30,304 bases of DNA from a virus. Where the stretch lies: IMG/VR virus record IMGVR_UViG_3300009370_000122, positions 1 to 30,304 of that record; one strand, given 5' to 3'. Positions 1 to 11,400 of this stretch are shown here, one piece after another. The translations under genes and the position numbers were made by a program. The notes below the pieces were generated by a model, which made no database searches, was not told the origin of the DNA, and saw only the letters and a list, made by a program, of their open reading frames with translations. Position 1 is the first letter of the stretch. Every line of letters starts with the position of its first letter.

Positions 1-2171
1 TTTGTGAGTGCCCCTACTGATCCATTGGCATCCACACGGGCAACAATACAATCTCTGTCTGTCGGAGTGAATGTAGAAAACTTTCCTTCGTCTTGATTGT
101 AGTACCATCGCGGAGGAGTGCCGAGCGGAAATGCTGCAACAAAATCTGGAGAATGGCCAGTCTGTAATGTAAATCGAGAAGTGTCGGTTCCCACAAATGT
201 AATATATCGAGTCCCTGGAAAATCTTCAAGGCTTGTAAGAACACCATAGGCACCGTTTACTGTATGAAGTGTGCTGTCGTTTGGATCATTTGTTCCGGGA
301 TGGATAAAAGTAAATTCAGTATTTGGATTATTTCTCGAATTTGTGAGTTGGACTTCACCTGAGTTTGCAGTATGATTCCATTGGTTTAAATGAATATCTG
401 CAAAAAGAATTCCACCAACCGGAATATTAATGGCAGGAGCAGAAGTTAATGCCTCTGGAGCAGTAATCGAATCTGGAGATTTCGGAGGCTGGAGAACTCC
501 AGAAAGAATGTTGCCAGAAATATCTGTTTTGATTTTACCGACAACCAGAAAGTCGTCTTCATGTAGTCGATTGCCAGACTGAAGAGAATCAATGGAATAC
601 CATGTGTCATTTGCATGGGGATGATATACCCATCCGCCGACTGTGGGTGTTCCTAGAACATAGAGGCCATATTCACCAAGAAGAGTGTTTGCATGATACT
701 TTTGCTGGGCACCAATATCAGAATCCCATTTTTGCGTGTTGGCCAAAAACAAAATATAGGCATCTTGATTTTTGACTACATTCTTTCCGCCAGTAAAAAT
801 AGAACCCGGAGGAGCATTTGATGCAATTCCGTTGTACTGAATTGTTCCGTTTGCAAGTGCGCTTCCGATAGATGCCGTGCCATCAACAGTATTGGCAATA
901 TATAATGACTGTGCGCTGGAAACAATGGCATCAGAATCGGTTCCTGACGTTGCCAAGAATCCGACGTTGGCCATAAGCCCGGTGGAGTTACTTTCCTCAA
1001 ATGCCAATCCGTAGAGATAGGACGATGCACTTGAGTCAAGGTCTGCAAGGCTTCGGCCAGCCCACTCGGCAAATGGATTTATTCCACTTCCAGAAATCTT
1101 GACCTTGCCATCAGGACCGTAAATTTTAATGTCCGTTCCCTTGATGGTTCCGTCTTTGGATATGCTCCACCCGGCAGCATAGTCGTCGTTTGCAACCAAT
1201 CCGTCTACATATAAGCCAGCCGAAGTGGGGTGGCTGGCTGGGGCAATAACCCTTGCCGCAGGAGACGAAATCATATTCTTTATGTGTGCATCATCAATTG
1301 CTGCATATGCAATATATGCGCCCGTGATTCTTCCCTCTTGGTCAATTCTTGCATCGGGATGCATAAAATTGAATGCCAGGCCATCCAGATACCAATCATA
1401 ATCATCATCACCACCAATGGATGTCGCAGTCCCGGCGCCGCCACTCAATTCAATCCCGGCGTCTGCCGAATCATAAGTCTGCCCCAAAGCAGAACTTGCA
1501 ATAATTTCAATCTTTAGTTTGGTAATTTCTCGGTTCGGAGGAGTATGCGCTCGCCATGCGGCGGTCTGCCAACTCCCAAGCGTATGCAAAGGAAATGTAG
1601 GAGAAATAAACGTATTTGAATACTCGGAAGCCCATGTTTTTCCGACAACAGACGAAAGGTCGCTGTTAGCTTTTTCTCTATGTGTCAGCGTGATCGCAAG
1701 GCCGGGTTCTCCTGAACCATAATACTCAAACTTATATGAATATGTTCCTTGGACAAAGACATTGGCATAAAGAGGTTCTGGAAATTCGACCTCTCGTTCC
1801 CAGACAGATCCTATGCTCTGGGCCCATCGGGCGCTATAGGAACCAAGAACACTATCCGAAGACTTTTCAACTTTATCTGTGCCGGATGTCTGAATATATC
1901 CATTGGCCACAGGAAAATTAAGTTCATCAAAATACCATGTATCAAATTTTGGATTAAATCCCCAAAACTCGGCGGTGTCCACAGACGTAGACAAAATTCC
2001 GGCAGGGACAACCAGGCCAGTGGCAGTAATGGCACCATCGACATGGAGTTTTGTTTCTGGAGCCTCAGTACCTATGCCAACTCTGTTGTCATCACCAAGA
2101 TGCACCAATGCAGAATTGCTACTTCTGCTTTTGAGAGTCTTTATATTTATCGGTGAATCAAACTTGGGCAT
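1..2171 (-). CDS. Tail fibre / receptor-facing structural protein, 3' end missing
   Basis: The frame is open from the ATG at 2171 to the window edge, giving 723 codons without a stop. Near the N-terminus (about residues 20-45) it reads HLGDDNRVGIGTEAPETKLHVDG, the short beta-repeat style found in many phage tail fibres and in T4-like cyanophage fibre proteins. Around residues 280-360 there is a segment of the type AYIAYAAIDDAHIKNM followed by DGTIKGTDIKIYGPDGKVKI, which resembles the C-terminal part of lambda J-like host-specificity proteins. The rest is Gly/Ser/Thr/Asn-rich and fits a beta-rich trimeric fibre. The last gene of a long baseplate operon is a usual place for a receptor-binding protein. 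A TAGGA about 13 bases upstream is the only ribosome-site candidate. The C-terminus, where a chaperone or receptor tip would lie, is outside the window. The fibre role is inferred from composition and position. Confidence 0.75.
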   Translation of the reverse strand, partial: MPKFDSPINIKTLKSRSSNSALVHLGDDNRVGIGTEAPETKLHVDGAITATGLVVPAGILSTSVDTAEFWGFNPKFDTWYFDELNFPVANGYIQTSGTDKVEKSSDSVLGSYSARWAQSIGSVWEREVEFPEPLYANVFVQGTYSYKFEYYGSGEPGLAITLTHREKANSDLSSVVGKTWASEYSNTFISPTFPLHTLGSWQTAAWRAHTPPNREITKLKIEIIASSALGQTYDSADAGIELSGGAGTATSIGGDDDYDWYLDGLAFNFMHPDARIDQEGRITGAYIAYAAIDDAHIKNMISSPAARVIAPASHPTSAGLYVDGLVANDDYAAGWSISKDGTIKGTDIKIYGPDGKVKISGSGINPFAEWAGRSLADLDSSASSYLYGLAFEESNSTGLMANVGFLATSGTDSDAIVSSAQSLYIANTVDGTASIGSALANGTIQYNGIASNAPPGSIFTGGKNVVKNQDAYILFLANTQKWDSDIGAQQKYHANTLLGEYGLYVLGTPTVGGWVYHPHANDTWYSIDSLQSGNRLHEDDFLVVGKIKTDISGNILSGVLQPPKSPDSITAPEALTSAPAINIPVGGILFADIHLNQWNHTANSGEVQLTNSRNNPNTEFTFIHPGTNDPNDSTLHTVNGAYGVLTSLEDFPGTRYITFVGTDTSRFTLQTGHSPDFVAAFPLGTPPRWYYNQDEGKFSTFTPTDRDCIVARVDANGSVGALT

Positions 2172-2184
2172 TAATTAAAACGTC

Positions 2185-2415
2185 CTATTTTTTCAAAAGT
2201 TGTTGAAGTAAATCTTTCATTTCACTTATTTCATTTTTAAGTTCATATACTTCAGATTTAATATTATTTAGGTCGTTTTCTTGATTTTTTAATTTTTGTG
2301 TCTGCTCTTCTTTCAGTTTATGTTCATTGAATGCACGAACATTCGTAGAAACCAATGCCCCATTGTCTTCGTCTTTCATATAGTCTGGATTATCTGTTTT
2401 AACCAAACGTGACAT
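2185..2415 (-). CDS. Small coiled-coil phage structural accessory protein
   Basis: A 76-residue protein in two parts. Residues 1-30 hold KTDNPDYMKDEDNGALVSTN, a motif resembling the N-terminus of small conserved proteins encoded among tail genes of T4-like marine phages. Residues 33-76 form a continuous charged heptad-like helix with repeated Leu, Ile and Met spacing (ending DLLQQLLKK), predicted to be a coiled coil. It lies 13 bases before the fibre gene and 24 bases after the 986-residue gene, on the same strand, so it is probably part of the same operon. No clear Shine-Dalgarno sequence precedes the ATG. The function is unknown. A trimerising connector or assembly aid for the fibre is possible but is only inferred from the coiled coil and the position. 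Confidence 0.8.
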   Translation of the reverse strand: MSRLVKTDNPDYMKDEDNGALVSTNVRAFNEHKLKEEQTQKLKNQENDLNNIKSEVYELKNEISEMKDLLQQLLKK

Positions 2416-2439
2416 TATTATAAAACCATTTTTATTTTT

Positions 2440-5400
2440 TTAAAATACGGCAATTGCTCGAAGAGAATTAACGACAGGAACCTTGGCTGGGTTGTCAGCC
2501 AAAGTAACAACCTTGATTGCAAAAGTTTTAAAACTGTCATAGGTCACCCCGGCATCTGTTGTATATGAAATTATTTCATCAGAATCAAACACATATTCAT
2601 GAACTCCTCCAGAGAGATTAGATGCGCCTTCAAATGTAGACTGGGGCCCAGAGAAAAAGTCTTCGTCTGGGGTCGTTCTTGTCATGAGCTTCCATTTCTT
2701 TCGATTAATATCTTCTGCATCTTCTTCTGCAAGAACCTTATGATATACATACATACTCGACCCATAGGGTTGTTGTGCCGTCAAATAAACTCGAATGCCT
2801 CTTGCAGTCATTCCTGCTGCAAGATTGACTGGGCGAGTGACATATCGAGCCTTTGCATTTCCTCCTTCTTGACCTTCTTCGGATAAAATTTCAAAGGCAG
2901 AACCTCCGGCAGATGCAGAACCCATTGTACCTGAATTGCTGACTACAATATCTTTTGAAGTATAAAACCCCTTTCCAGATTCTGTTTTTTCAGTTCCGCC
3001 AGAGTCACACATGACAAGAGACTTAATTCTATCGCTTCCATCGACTGTCACCTTAAAATATGCAGTTTCTGTGCTTCCCCCGCCGTTCACCTGAAACCTG
3101 TCGTTGTTTTGATAATTTGAACCCACAGCCGAAATATTAATATTTTCTTTCCTTAGGCCTCCCGAATTAATTTCATTTCGTATAGGAACAATATAAGAAT
3201 TTCTTGCATCAATCACAGGAGACACATCTGGATTTGTCGTACTCAACTCGAAACTTGCCTTGAATGATGCATCGCCATATGATTTTCCTGCATATAATTT
3301 CATTCTTTCTGGCATGTCGCGGGTTCCTGTGTCCTCTGTTTCAGAAAACAATGAACCAGATTCTCCCTCAATAACAGAAAGGGTTCCTTCGGAATCCGAA
3401 GATTTCTGAGCATAAACAGATCCAGTAATCTTTGTCGAAGAACGATTCGGAATTATTGTAGAAAACATATTTAATTTAAGTCTGTCATATTCAAAATGAG
3501 AATCCAAATTTGTTCCTGCAACAAAGTCCACATCTCCAATCTCAGGAGAAATTTTACTTCCACCAAAGGTGCATTGGTTCACCCTGAACATCAAGTCCTG
3601 CCATTGATCTGGGGTCCATGTTCTTCCGTTCTGTGACCTGAAAAATGAACCGCCATATTGTTTGGCATATGTTCCGCTGACCTTTTCGTAGCCATCATCA
3701 TCAAATTGAGCCAATGTCTTGTCTCCAACAACTGCCTCGCCACGGGTATCTGCAATCCAGCACCGATATGAACTGTCATTCGACCGAATAACAATTGAAT
3801 ATTCTCCCGGTTCCAAGTAATGAGGATAATCAAATTCAAATCGCGTATATGCAAATTCATCATTAAAATTAGGAAAAGAAACTGCCTTTGCACCTTCGAC
3901 CTCTACAGTTTCTGTATGATGGTCTATTGGGCTTTCCCAAGGAGGCAGCGCAAAATCTTCTACACTATGCCCACTTGCAACATGCACCTTATTTGGATAT
4001 AGCATCTTGGACGCAATAAATTTTTCCGAATGAGGAAATCCATTAATGGTTGGGCGAATTTCTAAAAACACAGGAATTTGTCCTCCCCACTCTGGCTTGC
4101 TCTGAAAACAAACATCAATACTCGGAACAAATACTCCATCTGGATGTGCAATTCCATTTATTAAAAAGGTCTGTGCAATTGGATCATTATATCCATCGCA
4201 AAGCTCCCCCATCATTTCTTCTTTTGTCTTAATCAGGCCAGGCAATGCCGCCTTGATGTCTTCAAGTTCAGTAGACACCGTTGCAGTTGCTTCAAATCCC
4301 TTATAATGATGGGGCATTGATACCGAGACATTGGGAATTTCAATAGTGGAATCATCAATGTCTGTGACCACAGACACACCGGGATCAGTTATTTCAATTC
4401 CAGTAATTTCTCCGGCTGCATCAGTAATTGCATTTCCCTGGGCACCAAGAATTTCTCCTCCCCAAAAAAGAATCTTTGGAACATATCCACCTTGGGCAGA
4501 GGCGCCTGGAGGGACAACTCCATTTACATCAAAATCGTCCAGACCCAGACCGCGCCAATTTGAACCAACTCCATGATTTCCGTGGTCATCTCGTTCTTGT
4601 TGTGCGCCAAGAGGATCAATGCACTTTGTCACTCCAAGAAAGGCTCGATTTCCATACTTGACCCACCAAATAGAACTTGCAGCAAATTTTTCATCCAAAT
4701 CAGGAAGACCCGAAGACTCTCCGAGGCCAGGGTCGGCAATCCCTCCAGTAGAAGCTCCAAACTGACCACCACCATGCCCTCCAAATGAAGCATTTTTATG
4801 AGCCTTAGTCCACCTTCTTAAATTATGAAACATTCCCCCGGCATGATGCCAATGTTCTTCATGCCTCCAGCTTTGCCTTCTTCCCAACCAGTCGCCACCT
4901 TGCCCCACATGGCCGCCCCATTGAGGATTTGAATGCGACCCTAAATTGCCTGCCGAACCTGCGCCAACCAATTCTTCTTCAATCGTATCCGCATCACTCT
5001 GACTCGTGGCCCACCATTTTGCATATGCGTCAATCGGGGCCCCCGATGCATCCTGACGGGCACCTGCAATCAAAACCCAACTTCCATCATTTCCTAATCT
5101 TTGTTCATGAGTAAAAAAGGATGCCTGATCGCCGCCTTGGGAATCTTCCCAATTCCACACACCCTCAAGACTTCCTCCAGACTTAGTAGACGGATCTTGA
5201 TTTCTGGTCATTCCTGTCTTTGCGCGTTCCCAGTCTAATTTCGGTCTGGGGCCATATACAACCCGATACCCATGTTCACAACAGGGGGATAATAGATACC
5301 CATCAGGGTCGCCCATATGAGTAACATCAAATCCTAACCATCCTAATTTTTTAAGACAGTCTAAATGTTGTAATCTTGTGTCCGAAGTGTGCATCGGCAT
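2440..5400 (-). CDS. Large virion structural protein with DPIAQTF domain
   Basis: A 986-residue protein. Residues 406-560 contain DPIAQTFLI, GVFVPSIDVCF, VFLEIRPTINGFP, FDYPHYLEPGEYSIVI and a C-W ending. This is the 'DPLAQTF' beta domain that, in T4-like cyanophages, is usually found towards the end of the same polypeptide that carries DUF4815. Here it is in a separate gene, directly downstream of the DUF4815 gene. Residues 560-986 are beta-rich and unassigned. Residues 75-280 are unusual: rich in Gly, His and Trp (for example EEHWHHAGGM at 181-190), after a Cys-Cys at 40-41. The ATG at 5400 has AGGAG about 10 bases upstream; a second ATG two codons later is an alternative start. It is probably part of the baseplate rim or fibre attachment, judged by domain and position. 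Confidence 0.85.
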   Translation of the reverse strand: MPMHTSDTRLQHLDCLKKLGWLGFDVTHMGDPDGYLLSPCCEHGYRVVYGPRPKLDWERAKTGMTRNQDPSTKSGGSLEGVWNWEDSQGGDQASFFTHEQRLGNDGSWVLIAGARQDASGAPIDAYAKWWATSQSDADTIEEELVGAGSAGNLGSHSNPQWGGHVGQGGDWLGRRQSWRHEEHWHHAGGMFHNLRRWTKAHKNASFGGHGGGQFGASTGGIADPGLGESSGLPDLDEKFAASSIWWVKYGNRAFLGVTKCIDPLGAQQERDDHGNHGVGSNWRGLGLDDFDVNGVVPPGASAQGGYVPKILFWGGEILGAQGNAITDAAGEITGIEITDPGVSVVTDIDDSTIEIPNVSVSMPHHYKGFEATATVSTELEDIKAALPGLIKTKEEMMGELCDGYNDPIAQTFLINGIAHPDGVFVPSIDVCFQSKPEWGGQIPVFLEIRPTINGFPHSEKFIASKMLYPNKVHVASGHSVEDFALPPWESPIDHHTETVEVEGAKAVSFPNFNDEFAYTRFEFDYPHYLEPGEYSIVIRSNDSSYRCWIADTRGEAVVGDKTLAQFDDDGYEKVSGTYAKQYGGSFFRSQNGRTWTPDQWQDLMFRVNQCTFGGSKISPEIGDVDFVAGTNLDSHFEYDRLKLNMFSTIIPNRSSTKITGSVYAQKSSDSEGTLSVIEGESGSLFSETEDTGTRDMPERMKLYAGKSYGDASFKASFELSTTNPDVSPVIDARNSYIVPIRNEINSGGLRKENINISAVGSNYQNNDRFQVNGGGSTETAYFKVTVDGSDRIKSLVMCDSGGTEKTESGKGFYTSKDIVVSNSGTMGSASAGGSAFEILSEEGQEGGNAKARYVTRPVNLAAGMTARGIRVYLTAQQPYGSSMYVYHKVLAEEDAEDINRKKWKLMTRTTPDEDFFSGPQSTFEGASNLSGGVHEYVFDSDEIISYTTDAGVTYDSFKTFAIKVVTLADNPAKVPVVNSLRAIAVF

Positions 5401-5429
5401 TGGCTAAAATCTCCTAAACATTTCTACAT

Positions 5430-8400
5430 TTATTCAATTTGCACGCCACCGTGAATTGAATAATATTTTTCATAAATTCCTGGGAATTCATCCTTCAAGT
5501 ATTGCCAGACACCAGACAATGAAGATGCCAACAATTCTTGAGTGGTTTCGCTAATTGTGCCAAATTCTCCGCCGCCCTGGACAAATGCAATCCCATGTGT
5601 ATTGATTGCAGTCCATGTTCCGTTTGCGACCTCTACCCCGGTAACAACAGCCAAACGACCTTCTGTTCCATCCTCATTATTTACAGCCGGAACATATCCA
5701 AGATCTTCTGGGTGGTCATTTATTCGGAAAGCATTCAGACGACTTCTCACCTCTTTCAACATTTCCAATCTCTTCGGTGAAGCCTCAACTTCTTCTTGTT
5801 CTTGGCCTTCTGCATGATAATATGCAGAAGCATAACTACTCACCAACCACTCTTCTTTACTATACCTATCAATAATTTCAACCAATTTTCTTCCGGCAGT
5901 CCACTCAGTTCTTGTGCTAGAAGGAAGATGCAATATACCCAACTTTTCTCCATAATGATTTGTCATGTCTCCCCGCGAACCGACTTGAGTTATTCCTTGC
6001 TCTCTGTTATTTGGATTAATAGATCGCATTCCAATTGTATAGACGCTGGTTCCGTCAATGGCAGTTGAAAGCCCGGTCGAACCCTGTGCCGTAGAAACCA
6101 ATTCAATAACAGGAGTATTGGTTGACCCTTCGGTATATATTAAATTGTTTGCTTTGCATTCCTGACCAGCACCTGCTCCCTCTACAATTTTAATTATTGT
6201 CTCTTTCGGAAGACCCAAGTTCTTGTCGAGTTTTGTGTCATCTCCAAAATTGTTTGGAACATATCTATGGGCGTCTGGAGACAAATGAATATGAGTAGTG
6301 TTTGAAGACGTATTTCTGGCTTGCCCAGAATAATGCCCATTATAATAATGAGTTGTTCCTCCGGTTGTCAGAGTTGCAATTGCACCAGAATTAAATCCTG
6401 TGATTGTTCTTCCAGATGCCGTTCCCTGGAAACCATGAGATTTAATATCTGCGCCGGAAGCTGCCCAGTTTGCATCATAATACCCATCTGCAAATTGACT
6501 ATATTTAATCTGACCAGACTCTTCATTAAATTCAGGAACAATATATCCAATCAGAGTACCTTCGGCGGCTGTCTTGGAGTCTCGAAAGTTGGGCTCTCGG
6601 ACGGCAAGAAGAACTGCATTTGCTGTTTCGGCCCCAGAGGACAATCTAATGACTTCATATGAACCATCAATTTCAGGTTGAAACAAGTCTGTTCCTGTAC
6701 GAGAAAGGTAAATTTCATTTGCACGACTAAAGTATCGCTCGACTCCGACATTTTCAAACAAGACTGTTGCCTTATGATTTGGCTTTAAGCCCTCTCCGTG
6801 TATAATAACATCTCTGGAACGAATATACGGAAGAATGCCCGTATTTTTTATCATCCCATCGGTAAGGCCATGTGTGGTAATGGCGGCATCAATTTCACTT
6901 GTATTAAATTTTTGGTCTGTTACTCCTTGTAGAGAGATATTTTTTCCAACTTCTGCTGCATTCATACTTTCGTCTGAATTATGAAAAGAAGTTCCAATTA
7001 TATCGTCACCCGGACGAAGAGCCCCGGAAATATCATCCCAAAAATCTGGCATTGCCTTAATTGCATTTGCAATATCGTCATAAAGAAGCTGCTGCCCATC
7101 ATCTCCTTCATACTTAGGATCGGTTTCGTCAATTCCCGCAAGATTATCAAGAACACCATTTACAAACGAATTGTATTCTGGAATCTTTGTCGTATCCATC
7201 CATCGGTCATTGTCCGGGGTTACCCTAAGAGTTCCTGTAAAATTTTGAAGGTCAAATGGATTAACACTTTCTGCGTCTGTGGCTACTGGCTGAGTAATTA
7301 ACGGCTTTACTGTATAGTCCAACATGACCACTTCTGGGCGAGTTGCTCGCGCTCCGGTTGTTGCAATCCCTGCCGAATGCTTGGTTTCGTCCGAATACGT
7401 CGCCATGTGTAAATTATAGGCTCCCCGCGTTCCGGGGATTCCTCGGGGTCGCATGACTCCCTTTCCAACTGCCGAACCATTTTTTAGGACATCAACAACG
7501 CCATGCCCATTAAAATTATCTACAAGAATGCCATTCTTGAAACGAGAAGTTCCGTCTGCAAAAGTAACATCCATTTCAGATGCAGCCTTTTCAAGTGCAT
7601 TCAAAGAAACATAATATTCAAGATTTTCTACTCTTTTGGCTAATCTGCCAATATCTTTCATGGTATGGCGGCGAGCAAGATTTTCTTTAATTTGAACTTC
7701 TTTTGATTCAAACGTATAAGGAGGAATTTCAAGAGTAAAAAGAGTTAATGATTTATCATTGTCATCATCCTTCGGAGGATATGGATTTACAGCCGAAGTG
7801 CCTCTAATCATTTTATAATTACCATCATCCGTTACAACCAATTTATCAATTCTTCCTGAAAAATGCTTTAATTTGACAGGAGTTGTCATGGGATTCGTTC
7901 TCAGGGCCAAGCCTGCACCACCACCCCGGCCAGCCTTGATTGATGATCTTGTCGGAATTGGTGCCATCAAAGAATCTGATATGGTATCACTCGTTCGTGT
8001 ATTTGAAGAAACATAGGCTCGAAAATCTAGCATATTACGAAGTGGATATGTCTTCTTTCCTCGACTGGTATATACCGGAATTTCGCTATATTTTAAATCT
8101 GCTTCAGTAAGAGTCTTAATTTTTCCGGCAACAGTTGCCCCTTCTCCTGCTGCTGCATCTGGATTGAATCCTTTAATAAATTCATCGGCAACAAATTTTG
8201 CAGTCGTGCTTGACGGAGAAGAAGTCACATCAATCAAACTAACCTTTGCATAATTTCCTGTATTATTTGCATACTCGGCAACATAGGCAGACACCCCAGA
8301 ATTTGAAGTAATTCTTTGCCCAACTTTAAATCCGGCTGTAGAAACAGAACTAAGAACAATATCTGTTGTATATTGATAAGAATCAACAGAAAAATAACTC

Positions 8401-11400
8401 GGGGAAGTAATGTTTTCTGCGGCGGCTGCTCCGTTAAAATCAGTTCCGCCCTTTGGCCCGGACATTCTCTTGAAATGGTCAAAGATAACAAAAAGATTTC
8501 CTGTCGGAGCATCAACGTCCGGCTTCAAAATAATAGAAGCATTGTCATAAAACATGTCTCGTTGCCCGGAGTCAAAACTAAATCGAGAAGTTACATCCTT
8601 GTCTGCATTTGCAATATCCGTATTGGCAGTTGTATTATCAACCTGATGAACCACCTTATGCAATTTAAATCCGTCTGGTTTCAATAAAGAAATTCGAGAA
8701 CCCGAAGTTGTTCCATATCCGTCTGCAACATACACTTGCCCTCTGGAAAAATCTGTCAAATCTCCGCTGGCAGGCACAGTAATCGAATGCGATGTATTTG
8801 CAGCAATTCTACTCTTGTAAGCCGGGCTTGCAAATTCTGCCCGTGCAGTAAATATGAGAACATACTTCTGACCAGAAGCAAAATTGGGGCTGGTAGTGAC
8901 TGTAATATTATCGGCACCATCGACCACAACTCGGGTAATCTTATCAGTCAAGATCTCGCCCGTGGTCATATTGGACAGAATAAAGTTCTCTTTTATTTCG
9001 GCTGTAGAATCAGTATCCAAAGTTGTACTATATGGATATGCCTTCGGTCGTGCAAAAAATACAAAATCGCTTGCCACCGGAGCAGTTCCAAAGTCTAAGG
9101 TGGCGGCGCTGCCTCCGGCGGTCTTGACAGAACATTCTGTATAATAAACTATAGTATTACCAGCCAAGCCACCGTCAAAAGTTCCAACCGTCTTTAGCGT
9201 CTTGGTTGCCTGACGGCCCGTAGAAAACAAAAGAGCATCTTCTCCCTCTGGCGTTTCTCCATACTTATTATATTTACACTCCCCATCAACTCGATTCCCA
9301 TATACTTCATCAGTCAAAAGACTTATATCCTTATCCTTGATTCCAGATATTGGATCAATGTCCCACATTTGATTTAGTGTGGCTGGATATTGGCCGACAC
9401 CTGTCGAAGTCATATTTTGATTATAGACAACAGATCGAGCCTGCTTCATTGTGAGGTTTATTGTATACTTATCTCCATATTGAGGTATGTATGGGGCCCC
9501 GTCCTCTTCTAGCGGTCTGTCAAGGATAACCATTCCTCGCTTTGACCACCCATTTCGTATATTGTATTTTGTTTCTGCCGAGGAGTTAGTTCCGACATAA
9601 TCAACAATAGTTCTCGGAGAACAATTTCCTACCGAAATGCTTGCGCCAATATATGATCCATTCCATGCAGCCGAAGAATTTTCATCAAGAACGAGCGTAG
9701 AATACGGGCTTGTGTTTTTGCCAGACGTTCGATGAAGTGACATCGGGCTTCCTGTTGTAGATGCTCCTGAAAATTCACCGCCCGCAATAACAATTGCAGT
9801 TGCATTTGAAGTAACAACATCCCTAAAATCAACATTAAAATTGGCATCAGAAGAACCGACAGCAGAAATCTTATCGTTTGCAGTAATTCCGTTTGGCCAG
9901 GTCGAGTGTGTATACGTTGTAAAGGCTGCATTTCCTGTTGCAGAAACATCAGTAATAATATTTGTGACGCTCGTCACATTTGCAATTGGAGAACTCTGAA
10001 AATCGCCCAGCCAGAGACTATATACATCTCCAAGCCTTCCTGCCTGTTTTGATTTTGTCGATGCCTTTTTATTGTATACCATCTGAATGGGTCGGACGGT
10101 TCCAATCAAAGTGGAGTTCCATGTGTCTGTCGTGGTCAGCGAATGATCTCTTACCAGTTTATGAGGAACACAATGCACAGAAACTGCTTCTCCGCGACGG
10201 CCCTCAAGATCGGTGTCTGCGGTAGATTTTCCGGCACCAGAACCTACAACAAAAAGCCCATTTGCATTTTCTGGATGAGCAACCGCTGCCGCTCGATCAT
10301 AGACCAAAACAAAATTATCTCCATAATCATTTTTTAGATTAAGATCTTCGGTAAGAAGATCACGACCCTTATCAACCTCAACAATATTTTGATGATTTAA
10401 CGAATGGCGATTCCCCTTAACATAAGAAACCCCTTCTGATAATTTTGCAACAAGTTTTGGATTATCCCTTGTTGTCTTATTTTTAACATTAATATTGTAT
10501 CCCTGAACAATATAATTTCCACTCTCTTCGTATGTTCGTTTGGCTAATTCACGACCCAGAACACTATAAATCCCATCTCCTGTTCCGTCTTCGCTGACCA
10601 AAAGATTTCCAGTATCAATTCTTGCAATTTCAATAAAATTTGGAACAGTTCTTTCATCAAAAAGAACTCCCTCTCCAATCTTAATTAAAGTTGTTTCTAC
10701 TTTATATCTATCTGCACCGGGCGCCGAATAATTTGAAGTATGCGAAGATGGATCAAGACTTCGCGGATCAGTTTGGTCAATGGACTCACTTATTGCCAAG
10801 CCAACGCGATATGTTGTTGTATTATTATATTTGGCAAGTTTTATACTCCCACCTGCCGATTTAATAAAAAGACCCTTCCAAAAATAAACTCCCGGCTCGA
10901 CAGTAAATGAAGAAGAAGACCCATAATGTCGTTGTTTATTCTGTGAATCTAATTCTAATGTAGTTACTGTATATCTGACCCTTCCGCTAACGGCATCACA
11001 AATTCTTAATGTTTCATCTGCACCAAATCCTTCATCTTCTCCCTTTAGCCATTTAAAATAAATTGTATCTGGATCATGAAGTTCGGCAGGAATCACTCCA
11101 GTAATTCTTGCCTCAACAGCAATATCTGCTCCGCCCGATGATGCCTGAGAAGTTTTTCTAATAAGAAGGCCGGGTGTGATGTCACGAATTCTGACAGGAT
11201 TTCCGTGGATGTCTTGCGCCTTTACTGCCAGCCATTTTGTATCATTCCTGTCATATATAATTTTCCCTCCCCACACCTTTGCCCCATCTTTGAATATATG
11301 CTTACCAAGACGTTCAAGTTGATTTTGAAAGAAAGTTTGTATTTGTGTTAACTCTCTGGCCTGAACTGCCCGGCCAGGCTGAAACAACAAACGATAATAT

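Noticed and set aside
1-2171. Diversity-generating retroelement target in the fibre gene
   Set aside because: No template/variable repeat pair, reverse transcriptase or C-type lectin end is visible; the relevant 3' end is outside the window.
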